This document shows positions 5,653 through 11,500 of a stretch of 11,500 nucleotides of DNA, piece after piece. Each line of letters opens with the position of its first letter. The stretch's first letter is position 1. Location: positions 1 through 11,500 of the forward strand of contig JBBDIM010000190.1 of the NCBI GenBank assembly GCA_040880405.1. The letters are read 5' to 3'. The notes beneath the pieces are model-generated. The model ran no database searches. It worked only from the letters and a program-made list of their open reading frames with translations, and was not told the DNA's origin. The translations under genes and the position numbers were made by a program. Origin of the DNA: JBBDIM01 sp040880405. Its GTDB lineage: Bacteria > Planctomycetota > Planctomycetia > Pirellulales > Pirellulaceae.

Positions 5653-6822
5653 CTATTCATCTTCCATCGGCCGCAGGTAGGACAGGGCCAGGAGCGAGTA
5701 CCCGGTCACTAGGTTCGCGTCCCCTTCGAGCCACCGCTGGTTCTTGTTGGCCCAACTGCCATCTTCGGCCTGCCGCTGGACCAATTCAGCGGCCAGTTCG
5801 GCCCGCCAGTTGTGTTTGATGCCATCGGCGGTTTCGAAAGCGTCCTCGCCGTAGGCATCCAGGGCCTTGGCGAAGGTGTGGTAGTAGTAATACAGTCCCG
5901 CGTCTCCCATGCCGGGGTTTTGTTCCAGGCTGTAGTTTTTCGAGAGCCACCCAATGGCAGCAACGATCCGGGGATCGTCCTTTTCGACTCCGGCATAGAT
6001 CATGCTTTTCAGGCCGGCGTAGGTCATTGAACCGTAGCTTCGCAGGCCACCATTGGGAAGTTCGCCCGCTTGGCTGCTGCCCCCGGCGGCGATCGTGTAA
6101 TAGAAACCGCCATCGGAGTTTTTCTGGGCGAACTCAAACTGGTTGTGTTCCGACTCCAGGTTTTGGCACCGCGAGACAAACATCAGCGCCTTCTGCATCG
6201 CCTCGTCCTCCGGGCCGTTCCCGGTTGCCTTGAGGGCGTCGATCAAGAAGTTGGTGTTCGAGAGATCGGGCCGCGAGTGACCACCATAACCGGCACCGCC
6301 GTACGCGGGGTCGTCTTTGGATTTGCCTTCATCCTCGTCCCACTGGATGCCCTTGAGGAAGGTGTCCGCCCCCTTCAGGACATCGTCGTAGCGGCCATCG
6401 GCGTTCGCTTCAGCGAAGACGAGCGCTGTCAGCGCGGTCTCATAATTTCGGTGGATCGACCCATCGGCGTAAATGCCACCATCCTCGCGGATAAAGGTCT
6501 TCAGGTAGTCCATCCCCTTCACAACCGCCGGATCTTGTACCGTCCGGCCATGCCGCAGCAGCCCCAACGTGCAGATGGAGGTGATCCCGATGCCGCTTTG
6601 CGAGCTGTACGAACCATCGGGACGCTGTCCCTGATTCATCAGGAACTGCACACCTCGGTTGACCGCTTGGTCGTACTTGCCCGGATCGATCTCCGTCGGT
6701 CGGGCAGCGGCCGGTTCGGCTTCTTCGGCCCACACCACCGCCGGCAGCGGCGTAAAGCACATGGAGATCGCCAGGCTCGCGGCCAACAAAGACTTCACGG
6801 GGCGATTTTTCGGAACTGACAT
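5653..6822 (-). CDS. Exported prenyltransferase/squalene-oxidase-repeat (alpha/alpha toroid) protein
   Basis: The 389-residue protein has a signal peptide (KNRPVK then a hydrophobic core at 11-30, cleavage near VWA|EEAE at 32). The mature part is a series of helical repeats of the prenyltransferase/terpene-cyclase toroid type, each with a QxPDGSY- or DGG-like turn: VQFLMNQGQRPDGSY (58-72), FIREDGGIYADGS (110-122), FAQKNSDGGFYYT (231-243), and QAEDGSWANKNQRWLEGDAN (351-370), followed by TGYSLLALSYL. I see no DxDD acid motif of squalene-hopene cyclases, so a binding or scaffold role is as likely as catalysis. The start at 6822 is preferred over a frame extending 49 codons upstream: it gives a proper signal peptide, and the likely promoter lies inside the extension. 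The native substrate is unknown. Similar proteins are frequent in planctomycetes. Confidence 0.8.
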   Translation of the reverse strand: MSVPKNRPVKSLLAASLAISMCFTPLPAVVWAEEAEPAAARPTEIDPGKYDQAVNRGVQFLMNQGQRPDGSYSSQSGIGITSICTLGLLRHGRTVQDPAVVKGMDYLKTFIREDGGIYADGSIHRNYETALTALVFAEANADGRYDDVLKGADTFLKGIQWDEDEGKSKDDPAYGGAGYGGHSRPDLSNTNFLIDALKATGNGPEDEAMQKALMFVSRCQNLESEHNQFEFAQKNSDGGFYYTIAAGGSSQAGELPNGGLRSYGSMTYAGLKSMIYAGVEKDDPRIVAAIGWLSKNYSLEQNPGMGDAGLYYYYHTFAKALDAYGEDAFETADGIKHNWRAELAAELVQRQAEDGSWANKNQRWLEGDANLVTGYSLLALSYLRPMEDE

Positions 6823-6955
6823 AGGTTTAAACTCGGTCGTCAAAAGGAAAGGATACGTCCGAACCGGAAGAGACGTGGACCCGCTGGCCATGCTGCCCCA
6901 CAGCACGACCTCGTCCACTCCCCGCGCTGGTTCACGGATCTGGCAATCTTTCCCG

Positions 6956-6985
6956 ATTATACCCCACACCGCCGGGCCAGGGCAA
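6956..6985 (-). promoter_or_regulatory. Probable promoter of the toroid-repeat gene
   Basis: A perfect TATAAT on the minus strand (6956-6961) has TTGCCC (6980-6985) upstream at 18-base spacing, matching four of six consensus positions. It lies about 134 bases upstream of the ATG at 6822, in the gap after groES. Transcripts starting here would begin downstream of the longest possible ORF start at 6969, which supports the shorter start. Confidence 0.5.
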
Positions 6986-7065
6986 AGCGCCGGTCAAGAA
7001 TCGCGGCGCGGACAATCGTTCCCGTCGCTTTCCTTGAAATCACCCGACTCCGAATTTCCGCGGCG

Positions 7066-7353
7066 TTACTGCAGCACCGCCAAGATCTCATGCTCACTCA
7101 TGATCAATAATTCCTGACCATCGACAGCCACTTCCGTGCCGGCATACCCTGAGAAGAGCACGCGGTCCCCCTCGTTTACCGTAAGGGGCGATCGTTTGCC
7201 ACAGGGCAAAACCAAGCCATCTCCCACGCTCAACACTCGGCCCTGCCGTGGTTTCTCTTGGGCCGAGTCGGGCAAAATGATTCCGCCGGAGGTAGTTTCC
7301 TCCGCATCGAGGCGTCTCACAACGACGTTGTCTCCCAGGGGAACGACTTTCAT
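7066..7353 (-). CDS. groES: Co-chaperonin GroES (Cpn10)
   Basis: GroES caps the GroEL folding chamber as a heptameric lid in the cytoplasm. The 95-residue sequence has the normal length and all landmarks: MKVVPLGDNVVVRRL at the start, the mobile loop EETTSGGIILPDSAQEKP (18-35), the GRVLSVGDG strand-turn (38-46), GDRVLFSGYAGTEV (62-75) and the C-terminal DGQELLIMSEHEILAVL. The start at 7353 is fixed by homology; the frame upstream is non-coding. GGGAG lies 11 bases before the ATG and is partly covered by a small hairpin. There is no groEL downstream: the next gene is the exported toroid protein, so this copy works with a chaperonin encoded elsewhere. No CIRCE operator was found in the 180-base upstream gap. 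Confidence 0.96.
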   Translation of the reverse strand: MKVVPLGDNVVVRRLDAEETTSGGIILPDSAQEKPRQGRVLSVGDGLVLPCGKRSPLTVNEGDRVLFSGYAGTEVAVDGQELLIMSEHEILAVLQ

Positions 7354-7375
7354 GAGATACCTATCTCCCAAAAAG
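7347..7375 (-). promoter_or_regulatory. Hairpin over the groES ribosome binding site, possible RNA thermometer
   Basis: On the minus strand GAGAT-AGGT-ATCTC (7367-7354) ends exactly at the ATG (7353-7351). Its 5' arm holds part of the GGGAG ribosome binding site and its loop exposes AGG. An outer CTTT (7375-7372) can pair with AAAG in codons 2-3 (7350-7347), leaving the start codon in an internal loop. A weak AU-rich fold over the start of a heat-shock gene is the layout of RNA thermometers. This is read by eye; stability was not computed. Confidence 0.35.
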
Positions 7376-7417
7376 TAGCGAAACCAGAGAAGCCGGGTCG
7401 GCTTCCCGCAATTCCCG

Positions 7418-7446
7418 ATTCTGTCATCTGACGGTGGGGGATTCAA
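7418..7446 (-). promoter_or_regulatory. Possible groES promoter
   Basis: TTGAAT (7441-7446) and CAGAAT (7418-7423) on the minus strand are separated by 17 bases, each matching four of six sigma70 consensus positions, about 65 bases before the groES ATG. A 6-bp hairpin (7389-7394 with 7400-7405) lies between. A heat-shock sigma factor could use a different site. Confidence 0.3.
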
Positions 7447-7533
7447 GAACCAAGACAAGAGACCGGGGACCTTTCACTTGCGACGTCCCGCTACAAAGGG
7501 CGCAACTAGAAAGTTCAGAGGCGGAAATGTACT

Positions 7534-8274
7534 CTATAAGGCAGCCGCAGCAAGCGAGAGAGACTCGGCGCAGCGTGGCATCTCGTCCCAAGTTCGCCCT
7601 TCCAGCAGCCGCCCGGTTCGCTTTTTGTTGACACCCCCCCACTGCTTAAAGAAGAACGCTACCTCTGCGACTAGACATTGGTCCCGGATATCGATCAACC
7701 ACTGGGCAAGTACGGGCCGAGCACCAGGCCCTGATTCACCGCCGGCGATAGCCCAGTCGATACCTTGCAGATCAAGGTCCAGCAGCGGTCCAATTAACGG
7801 CTCAAGCGAAAGGAACTTGATCGCGGCACCCGTCTTTCTCAGGTGGTCGATCCGGACCGTGTACTTCTGACTCTCAACACTAACCCCCATCCAGACATTG
7901 CCGGGCCAATCAATGTTAGGACTGAGTTCCTCCAGTCGATCCGCCCGTTTGGTTAGGACCTGAAACTGGTGCCAGTGGGCACGGCGCATGACGTCGAAAA
8001 CCTGCTGGATGTACTGCTCTGGAACATCCCGATGAAACAGATCACTCATCGAATTCACAAAGATCATCTGCGGCCTTTTCCACGACAAGGGACGTTCCAG
8101 CATCCCAGGCTGAAGCGTCAGCGCGAACCCATTGGCGTAGTTCGCTTGCCCCATCGCTTTGAGTCGGTGGGACATCCGTTCCGCGTAGCAGTGCTTGCAC
8201 CCAGGGCTGATCTTGTCGCACCCAGTGACCGGATTCCAGGTCGCCTCGGTCCATTCGATTGATGATTTGGACAT
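7534..8274 (-). CDS. Gp37/Gp68 (DUF5131) family three-Cys-motif protein, partner of TcmP
   Basis: This 246-residue protein matches the family first named after phage Gp37/Gp68. It starts MSKSSIEWTEATWNPVTGC, with three cysteines at 19, 26 and 29 (C-x6-C-x2-C), then NSMSDLFH (74-81), FQVLTKR (104-110), WMGVSVES (128-135), FLSLEPL (154-160), WAIAGGESG (174-182) and FFKQWGG (208-214). The Cys cluster near the N-terminus followed by alternating strands and helices resembles a radical-SAM-like barrel that binds an iron-sulfur cluster, but the spacing is not the canonical Cx3Cx2C, so that chemistry is an inference. The start at 8274 is chosen by the conserved N-terminus and lies four bases after the tcmP stop. 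The reaction and substrate are unknown. DNA is AT-richer than the neighbours, suggesting transfer together with tcmP. The C-terminus ends in a short Leu/Ala tail. Confidence 0.87.
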   Translation of the reverse strand: MSKSSIEWTEATWNPVTGCDKISPGCKHCYAERMSHRLKAMGQANYANGFALTLQPGMLERPLSWKRPQMIFVNSMSDLFHRDVPEQYIQQVFDVMRRAHWHQFQVLTKRADRLEELSPNIDWPGNVWMGVSVESQKYTVRIDHLRKTGAAIKFLSLEPLIGPLLDLDLQGIDWAIAGGESGPGARPVLAQWLIDIRDQCLVAEVAFFFKQWGGVNKKRTGRLLEGRTWDEMPRCAESLSLAAAAL

Positions 8275-8278
8275 CTTT

Positions 8279-9409
8279 TTAGCCTTTTGGTTGCAAAGGG
8301 AATTGGGCGATAACTTGATCCCCGAATGTTGGTAAACCTTTTTTCTTTCGACGCTTACCAACCGGCGGATTGCAAGTAATTGAACCTGCCTGTTCAAGTT
8401 CCAAAAGTGCGGTCTTGTAATTATTCTTCACGAATCTTCGGCCTAGATGGTGCGATTCGTAGATTGCGTTCATTGCCATTGTTCGCCCGGCATACTCATC
8501 CAGCAACATCTCTTTCAAATGCGATATCGGTCGGGCGAATTCAAACAAAATGCCTGAGGAGCGAAAGGATTCGTTGTACTCGAATGTCGGCACGCCATCT
8601 TCATCCCCAGAGCTTTCCCGCGCCATCACATCCTTCATGATTTCGTACCCCTTTGGGTGCTTGCTAACGAAAATCAGATGATGGCTGGTTCGACTTCCAT
8701 CCAACCGCTTGAATCGAAATGGCAGGACATATTTACCACCCATCTCTTGCAATGCCAGTGAAAGCTCTTCCACAATCGCCAATTCTCGTTCTGTTGCGGA
8801 GTACTCCGCAAGCCTCGGACGCAACAGGTCCGCTCGCCGCTCTCCGAAGAGCGCGTCCATGTGCTGTTTTACCAATGGGTTCGAAAGCCCGGCATTGATG
8901 CGTGCGTAATTGAAGAAAAAGATGCATTCGCATGCCCATCCCTTCAAAACGGAATTAATCAATTGGAGTGAAAGACCCTTGTACCCCCAGGGATCGACGA
9001 AAAAGATGGTGGGAACCGCGGTCAGTCGTTCGACCTCGTTAATCATTTCAATTCCCACCTCCTTGTTCCTAACTTCCGGTTGGTACCGAAGCCGGTCCAA
9101 GTTGGGAAGGGACTGGATCGCGATTTCCAACGCTTGGCTATTCTTCTGATCCTTGTCGTTGAAAACCGTGATCAGCATTTCCCGCAATTCGGGATGCTCA
9201 ATCGCCTTCTGTAAAATCAAGAGTGGGGTGGAGAGGGTCCCGTCCTGGTACCGCCCTGGACCAGCAAATAAATCCAAATAGGCGACCTTGTTCCCACTCC
9301 GCTGTGCATGGCGTTTGATCACATTGAACCAGGCCATGAGATACTTCTGAACGATTGATGTTTTGACTTGAGACTGCTCTCGCGACTCATCAAAAAATTG
9401 ATCCACCAT
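8279..9409 (-). CDS. tcmP: Three-Cys-motif partner protein TcmP (methyltransferase-like)
   Basis: TcmP is a family recognised by its constant pairing with a three-Cys Gp37/Gp68 protein; its biological role is not established. The 376-residue sequence has a class I methyltransferase-like core: YLDLFAGPGRY (44-54, SAM-binding loop), VFNDKD (82-87, the acidic ribose-binding position) and FFVDPWGYKGL (136-146, a motif IV-like active-site region). A conserved SHHLIFVSKHPKG block (242-254) follows. The C-terminal part looks like a winged-helix segment (KNNYKTALLELEQAGSI, 328-344) followed by a basic stretch GKRRKKKG (351-358), compatible with nucleic acid binding. GAAGG lies about eight bases before the ATG. 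Sampled lines of this gene run 45-57% GC against 57-75% elsewhere. It is the first gene of a two-gene operon. Confidence 0.88.
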   Translation of the reverse strand: MVDQFFDESREQSQVKTSIVQKYLMAWFNVIKRHAQRSGNKVAYLDLFAGPGRYQDGTLSTPLLILQKAIEHPELREMLITVFNDKDQKNSQALEIAIQSLPNLDRLRYQPEVRNKEVGIEMINEVERLTAVPTIFFVDPWGYKGLSLQLINSVLKGWACECIFFFNYARINAGLSNPLVKQHMDALFGERRADLLRPRLAEYSATERELAIVEELSLALQEMGGKYVLPFRFKRLDGSRTSHHLIFVSKHPKGYEIMKDVMARESSGDEDGVPTFEYNESFRSSGILFEFARPISHLKEMLLDEYAGRTMAMNAIYESHHLGRRFVKNNYKTALLELEQAGSITCNPPVGKRRKKKGLPTFGDQVIAQFPLQPKG

Positions 9410-9437
9410 GGCTAGGCCTTCACGCTCTTACTTTCGA

Positions 9438-9455
9438 ATCACCCTCGGTGATATA
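9438..9455 (-). promoter_or_regulatory. Inverted repeat at the presumed tcmP promoter
   Basis: ATCACC-CTC-GGTGAT (9438-9452) is a perfect 6-bp inverted repeat 28 bases before the tcmP start. A -10-like TATATC (9450-9455, minus strand) overlaps its edge; no good -35 was found. It could be an operator or a small leader hairpin. The site is short, so chance is possible. Confidence 0.3.
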
Positions 9456-9506
9456 CAAGCGTACACACTCACTTCGGGTCATTCAATGCCATTTTGCAAG
9501 GGGCGC

Positions 9507-9540
9507 AAAAAACAAGGGCCGCCACGAGGGGCGGCCCTTG
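9507..9540 (-). terminator. Intrinsic terminator of the Gfo/Idh/MocA gene
   Basis: A perfect 11-bp stem (CAAGGGCCGCC, 9513-9523, with 9530-9540; six-base loop) is followed on the minus strand by six T residues (9507-9512). It lies 28 bases past the stop of the oxidoreductase gene and cleanly separates it from the tcmP operon. Confidence 0.9.
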
Positions 9541-9568
9541 AGCCAGATTTGACCTGTTGATTATCGCC

Positions 9569-10882
9569 TTACACGGTCGGTTCCCAGCCACTCTCGTACT
9601 CTCGGCTCCACAGCGCCATCGCTTTTTCGTTGCCGGGGATTTGGCCGGTTTTCGGGTCGATGCCGTCTAGCACGCCGCCGGTGCGGTGGGCGATGTTGCC
9701 CAGGTGGCAGAGCATGGTGCTTTTGTGGGCCTCGACGATATCGGAGTTCGGGGTCCCGCCGGTTCGCACGCAGGTGAGGAAGTTTTCTAAATGGTCCGCA
9801 TCGTCGCGCGGGCCCGATTTTTCCTCCAGCAGCTTGTTCCGCTCGTCGTAGATCGAGTAGCTGCCGCCACTGCCGATTACGAGCGATCCCGAAGTGCCGT
9901 GGAAGCTAATCCCGAACTGCGAATCCTCACGACCCCGAGCGTGCCAGCTCAGGCATTCCAGGGTGATCATCTTGTTGTCGGCGAAGTGGTAGCCGACCAC
10001 ATGCGAGTCAGGGGTCTGCTGGTCGTCATCGACATGCAGCAGCTTCTGACCGGCCGAAACCACCTTGGTCGGATAGTCGGCCCCCAGGCCCCAGCGGCAG
10101 ATGTCGAGGCAGTGGATGCCGTTGTTGCCGATCTCGCCGGTTCCCCAGTCCCAGAACCAGTGCCAGTTGTAATGGACCAGGTTATCGCGGAAGTCGGTCC
10201 GCTTGGCCGGGCCCTGCCACAGGTCGAAATCGAGCCAATCGGGCGTCGCGACCTTTTTGCCGCTACCGATCGTACCCCGGCGGTTGTTGTACCAACCACG
10301 CGAGTAATGGACTTCCCCGATATCCCCCGCCTGAACGCGTTTGACGGCATCGCGAAGCATCGGCCAGCTCCGCCGCTGATTGCCCATGTTCACCACCCGC
10401 TTGTATTTTTGGGAGGCCTCGATCGCGAGTTCCCCTTCCCGCGGATTGTGGCTGCACGGCTTCTCGACATAGATGTGCTTGCCCGCTTTGCAGCCCATGA
10501 TAGTTGCCGGGGCGTGCCAATGGTCCGGCGCGGCGACGACAAGGACATCGACCGATTGATCGTCGAGGATCTTGCGGAAGTCCTTCACCACTTTTGGCTT
10601 GCGACCCTGCCGATCGGCCACCAAAGCGCTCGCCTTGGCCTGGGCGCGGTCGTCGACATCGCAGACGTAGGCGATTTCGCACCCCTTCTGATCGGCGAAG
10701 CCTTTGGCCAAGGCACTACCCCGCGCGTTGACTCCCATGATACCGACCACCACGGTGTCGTTAGCGGACGGAGCCTTGGTCCCCTGAGCTTGGGTCGACT
10801 TGCCGGGCAGGGCCCACGCGGTGGCCGCAGCCGCGGCGGCCGAGGTTTGCAGGAAGGTACGGCGGGTTGATTTTTCGGTCAT
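9569..10882 (-). CDS. Tat-exported Gfo/Idh/MocA family oxidoreductase
   Basis: The family carries out NAD(P)-dependent oxidation or reduction, mostly of sugars and inositol-like substrates; the substrate here cannot be told. The 437-residue protein starts with a twin-arginine signal (STRRTFLQT, Arg7-Arg8, then an Ala-rich core), so it is folded in the cytoplasm and exported. The Rossmann part shows GIMGVNARG (47-55), CDVD (74-77), APDHWHAP (118-125) and the family's EKP (140-142) with the catalytic-type lysine. The second domain has NMGNQRRSWP (165-174) and a DWGTGEIGNNGIHCLDICRW block (245-264) with the conserved Asp/His. Length is typical of the planctomycete exported group, which is strongly expanded in these bacteria. 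AAGGGA precedes the ATG by about 12 bases. It has its own promoter and terminator, so it is monocistronic. Confidence 0.93.
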   Translation of the reverse strand: MTEKSTRRTFLQTSAAAAAATAWALPGKSTQAQGTKAPSANDTVVVGIMGVNARGSALAKGFADQKGCEIAYVCDVDDRAQAKASALVADRQGRKPKVVKDFRKILDDQSVDVLVVAAPDHWHAPATIMGCKAGKHIYVEKPCSHNPREGELAIEASQKYKRVVNMGNQRRSWPMLRDAVKRVQAGDIGEVHYSRGWYNNRRGTIGSGKKVATPDWLDFDLWQGPAKRTDFRDNLVHYNWHWFWDWGTGEIGNNGIHCLDICRWGLGADYPTKVVSAGQKLLHVDDDQQTPDSHVVGYHFADNKMITLECLSWHARGREDSQFGISFHGTSGSLVIGSGGSYSIYDERNKLLEEKSGPRDDADHLENFLTCVRTGGTPNSDIVEAHKSTMLCHLGNIAHRTGGVLDGIDPKTGQIPGNEKAMALWSREYESGWEPTV

Positions 10883-10958
10883 GGTAAGCGATTTCCCTTG
10901 GAAGGTACGAATTACGTGTAAGTGACCAGGATAGAGTCAATCACACAGGGGACAACTC

Positions 10959-10986
10959 AGTATAGCAACCAGCCGGAGCCTTGCAA
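10959..10986 (-). promoter_or_regulatory. Probable promoter of the Gfo/Idh/MocA gene
   Basis: On the minus strand TTGCAA (10981-10986) and TATACT (10959-10964) are 16 bases apart, matching four and five consensus positions, about 77 bases before the ATG. A weaker alternative (TTGACT with CGTAAT) lies closer to the gene. Confidence 0.5.
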
Positions 10987-11150
10987 AACAAACTGATATC
11001 ACCTGACATCATTTTTGGAAAAACTCTGGCCGCCCCCCGCCCGAGTGGACGGATGACGGCCAGCGAAAAGGCGTGGGGGAATTCCCTTGGCATCGGCAAC
11101 CATCAATGAGACAATCTTGTCGAGAAACTTCCGGAAATCGGCTTCCAACT

Positions 11151-11164
11151 GTGAACTTTTTCAC
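11151..11164. promoter_or_regulatory. Inverted repeat GTGAA-N4-TTCAC upstream of usp
   Basis: A perfect 5-bp inverted repeat with a four-base spacer lies about 104 bases before the usp start. Its form suits a dimeric regulator, but it is short and no regulator is known from this window. Confidence 0.25.
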
Positions 11165-11267
11165 GCACTACCCACACCCCCTCCGCGTACTATAGAAAGA
11201 GGAGCGGTCGGACGAGAAAATACTCTTCTCCGGCCTCTTCCAACCCTTTCCGGAAAGGAACCCGGCC

Positions 11268-11500
11268 ATGAACTTCAAAAAGATCCTCTTCCCGACCGAT
11301 TTCTCGCACACCGGCGACGCCGCCATGCGGATGGCGACCGCGATCGCCAAAGACAGCGGGGCGACGCTGCTGATCGCCCATGTCGAGGAAGCACCCACCG
11401 TTTATGGCACCGGTGAAATGTATTATGGCATGCTCGACCCCTCGCCGGACGACCTCAAACGGATGCTGCACGAGGTCAAACCGACCGATCCCGAGGTGCC
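11268..11500 (+). CDS. Universal stress protein (UspA family), N-terminal part, cut by window end
   Basis: This is the only plus-strand gene. It begins at the ATG at 11268 with AAAGGA about eight bases before it, and is still open at the last base. The 77 complete codons give MNFKKILFPTDFSHTGDAAM, then a helix and the strand ATLLIAHVEE (32-41). That is the first beta-alpha-beta of the Usp fold: the ILFPTDFS start is diagnostic and its Asp11 normally sits by the nucleotide. The MYYGMLDPSPDDLKRML segment (51-67) corresponds to the variable linker before the second strand. The ATP-binding GxxGxxxxG motif would lie beyond the window, so nucleotide binding cannot be judged. Usp proteins act in the cytoplasm in stress survival, and planctomycetes carry many copies. 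It diverges from the oxidoreductase gene. Confidence 0.9.
   Translation, partial: MNFKKILFPTDFSHTGDAAMRMATAIAKDSGATLLIAHVEEAPTVYGTGEMYYGMLDPSPDDLKRMLHEVKPTDPEV

Larger units (their letters stand above)
10883..11267. other. Divergent intergenic region
   Basis: This 385-base gap separates two divergently transcribed genes. The left part holds the likely oxidoreductase promoter. The middle has CTGGCCG (11026-11032) and its complement (11057-11063) around a GC-rich 24-base loop, with a T run on the minus strand, but no minus-strand gene upstream that it would end. The right part holds a small inverted repeat and the usp leader. A TACTAT (11188-11193) could be the usp -10, but no -35 fits. No gene was found. 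Confidence 0.6.

Noticed and set aside
5418..5660. Possible 80-residue protein across the foldback element
   Set aside because: No ribosome binding site, Arg/Pro/Gly-rich composition, and the region is better explained by inverted-repeat structure.
7389..7405. Hairpin GAAGCC-GGGTC-GGCTTC as terminator of the tcmP operon
   Set aside because: The stem is only 6 bp and the T run is over ten bases away, so it is not a convincing intrinsic terminator.
7354..7533. CIRCE (HrcA) operator upstream of groES
   Set aside because: No TTAGCACTC-N9-GAGTGCTAA or near match is present in the gap.
9791..10870. Long open frame (359 codons) on the plus strand opposite the oxidoreductase gene
   Set aside because: It is a by-product of GC-rich codon bias; its translation has no domain logic, no ribosome binding site, and the opposite strand is a clear Gfo/Idh/MocA gene.
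1..11500. CRISPR array, tRNA or rRNA genes
   Set aside because: I saw no regularly spaced repeats, no cloverleaf with a GGTTCRANNCC-like T arm, and no rRNA signature on either strand.

Overview
The window reads as chromosomal DNA of a planctomycete, probably of the Pirellula/Rhodopirellula/Blastopirellula type. This is an inference from gene content: a lipoprotein with a transthyretin-like fold, a Tat-exported Gfo/Idh/MocA oxidoreductase, an exported prenyltransferase-repeat protein, an orphan GroES, and an unnamed exported family ending in a 'RFG..G..DY.W' signature. Most of the DNA is GC-rich (sampled 60-base lines 57-75%). Every recognised gene is on the minus strand except a truncated universal stress protein at the right edge.

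Right to left, in the direction of transcription: usp (plus strand, from 11268, cut by the window end) diverges from a Tat-exported Gfo/Idh/MocA oxidoreductase (9569-10882), which has its own promoter and a strong intrinsic terminator. A compact AT-richer two-gene unit follows: tcmP (8279-9409, methyltransferase-like 'three-Cys-motif partner') and a Gp37/Gp68/DUF5131 three-Cys protein (7534-8274), four bases apart. Next is a lone groES (7066-7353) with a small hairpin over its ribosome binding site and no groEL next to it. Then come an exported toroid-repeat protein (5653-6822), a foldback repeat (5488-5642), and an unrecognised exported protein with a good promoter (4294-5292).

The left third is a housekeeping cluster: rpmA (ribosomal protein L27), an intrinsic terminator, obgE (ribosome-assembly GTPase), coaX (type III pantothenate kinase, TTG start coupled to obgE), a 29-bp paired inverted repeat, a divergent mnmE-like GTPase, and a small lipoprotein. 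rpmA and obgE are classic neighbours in ribosome assembly, but rplU, the usual third partner, is not upstream.

The most interesting items are: the TcmP/three-Cys cassette, whose role is not established and which looks horizontally acquired; the paired palindrome between coaX and mnmE, which supplies the coaX stop codon and creates a false upstream start for mnmE; the MnmE-like protein without the C-terminal cysteine motif; the possible RNA-thermometer hairpin on groES; and the foldback element with hairpins at both ends. No CRISPR array, tRNA, rRNA or transposase gene was seen.
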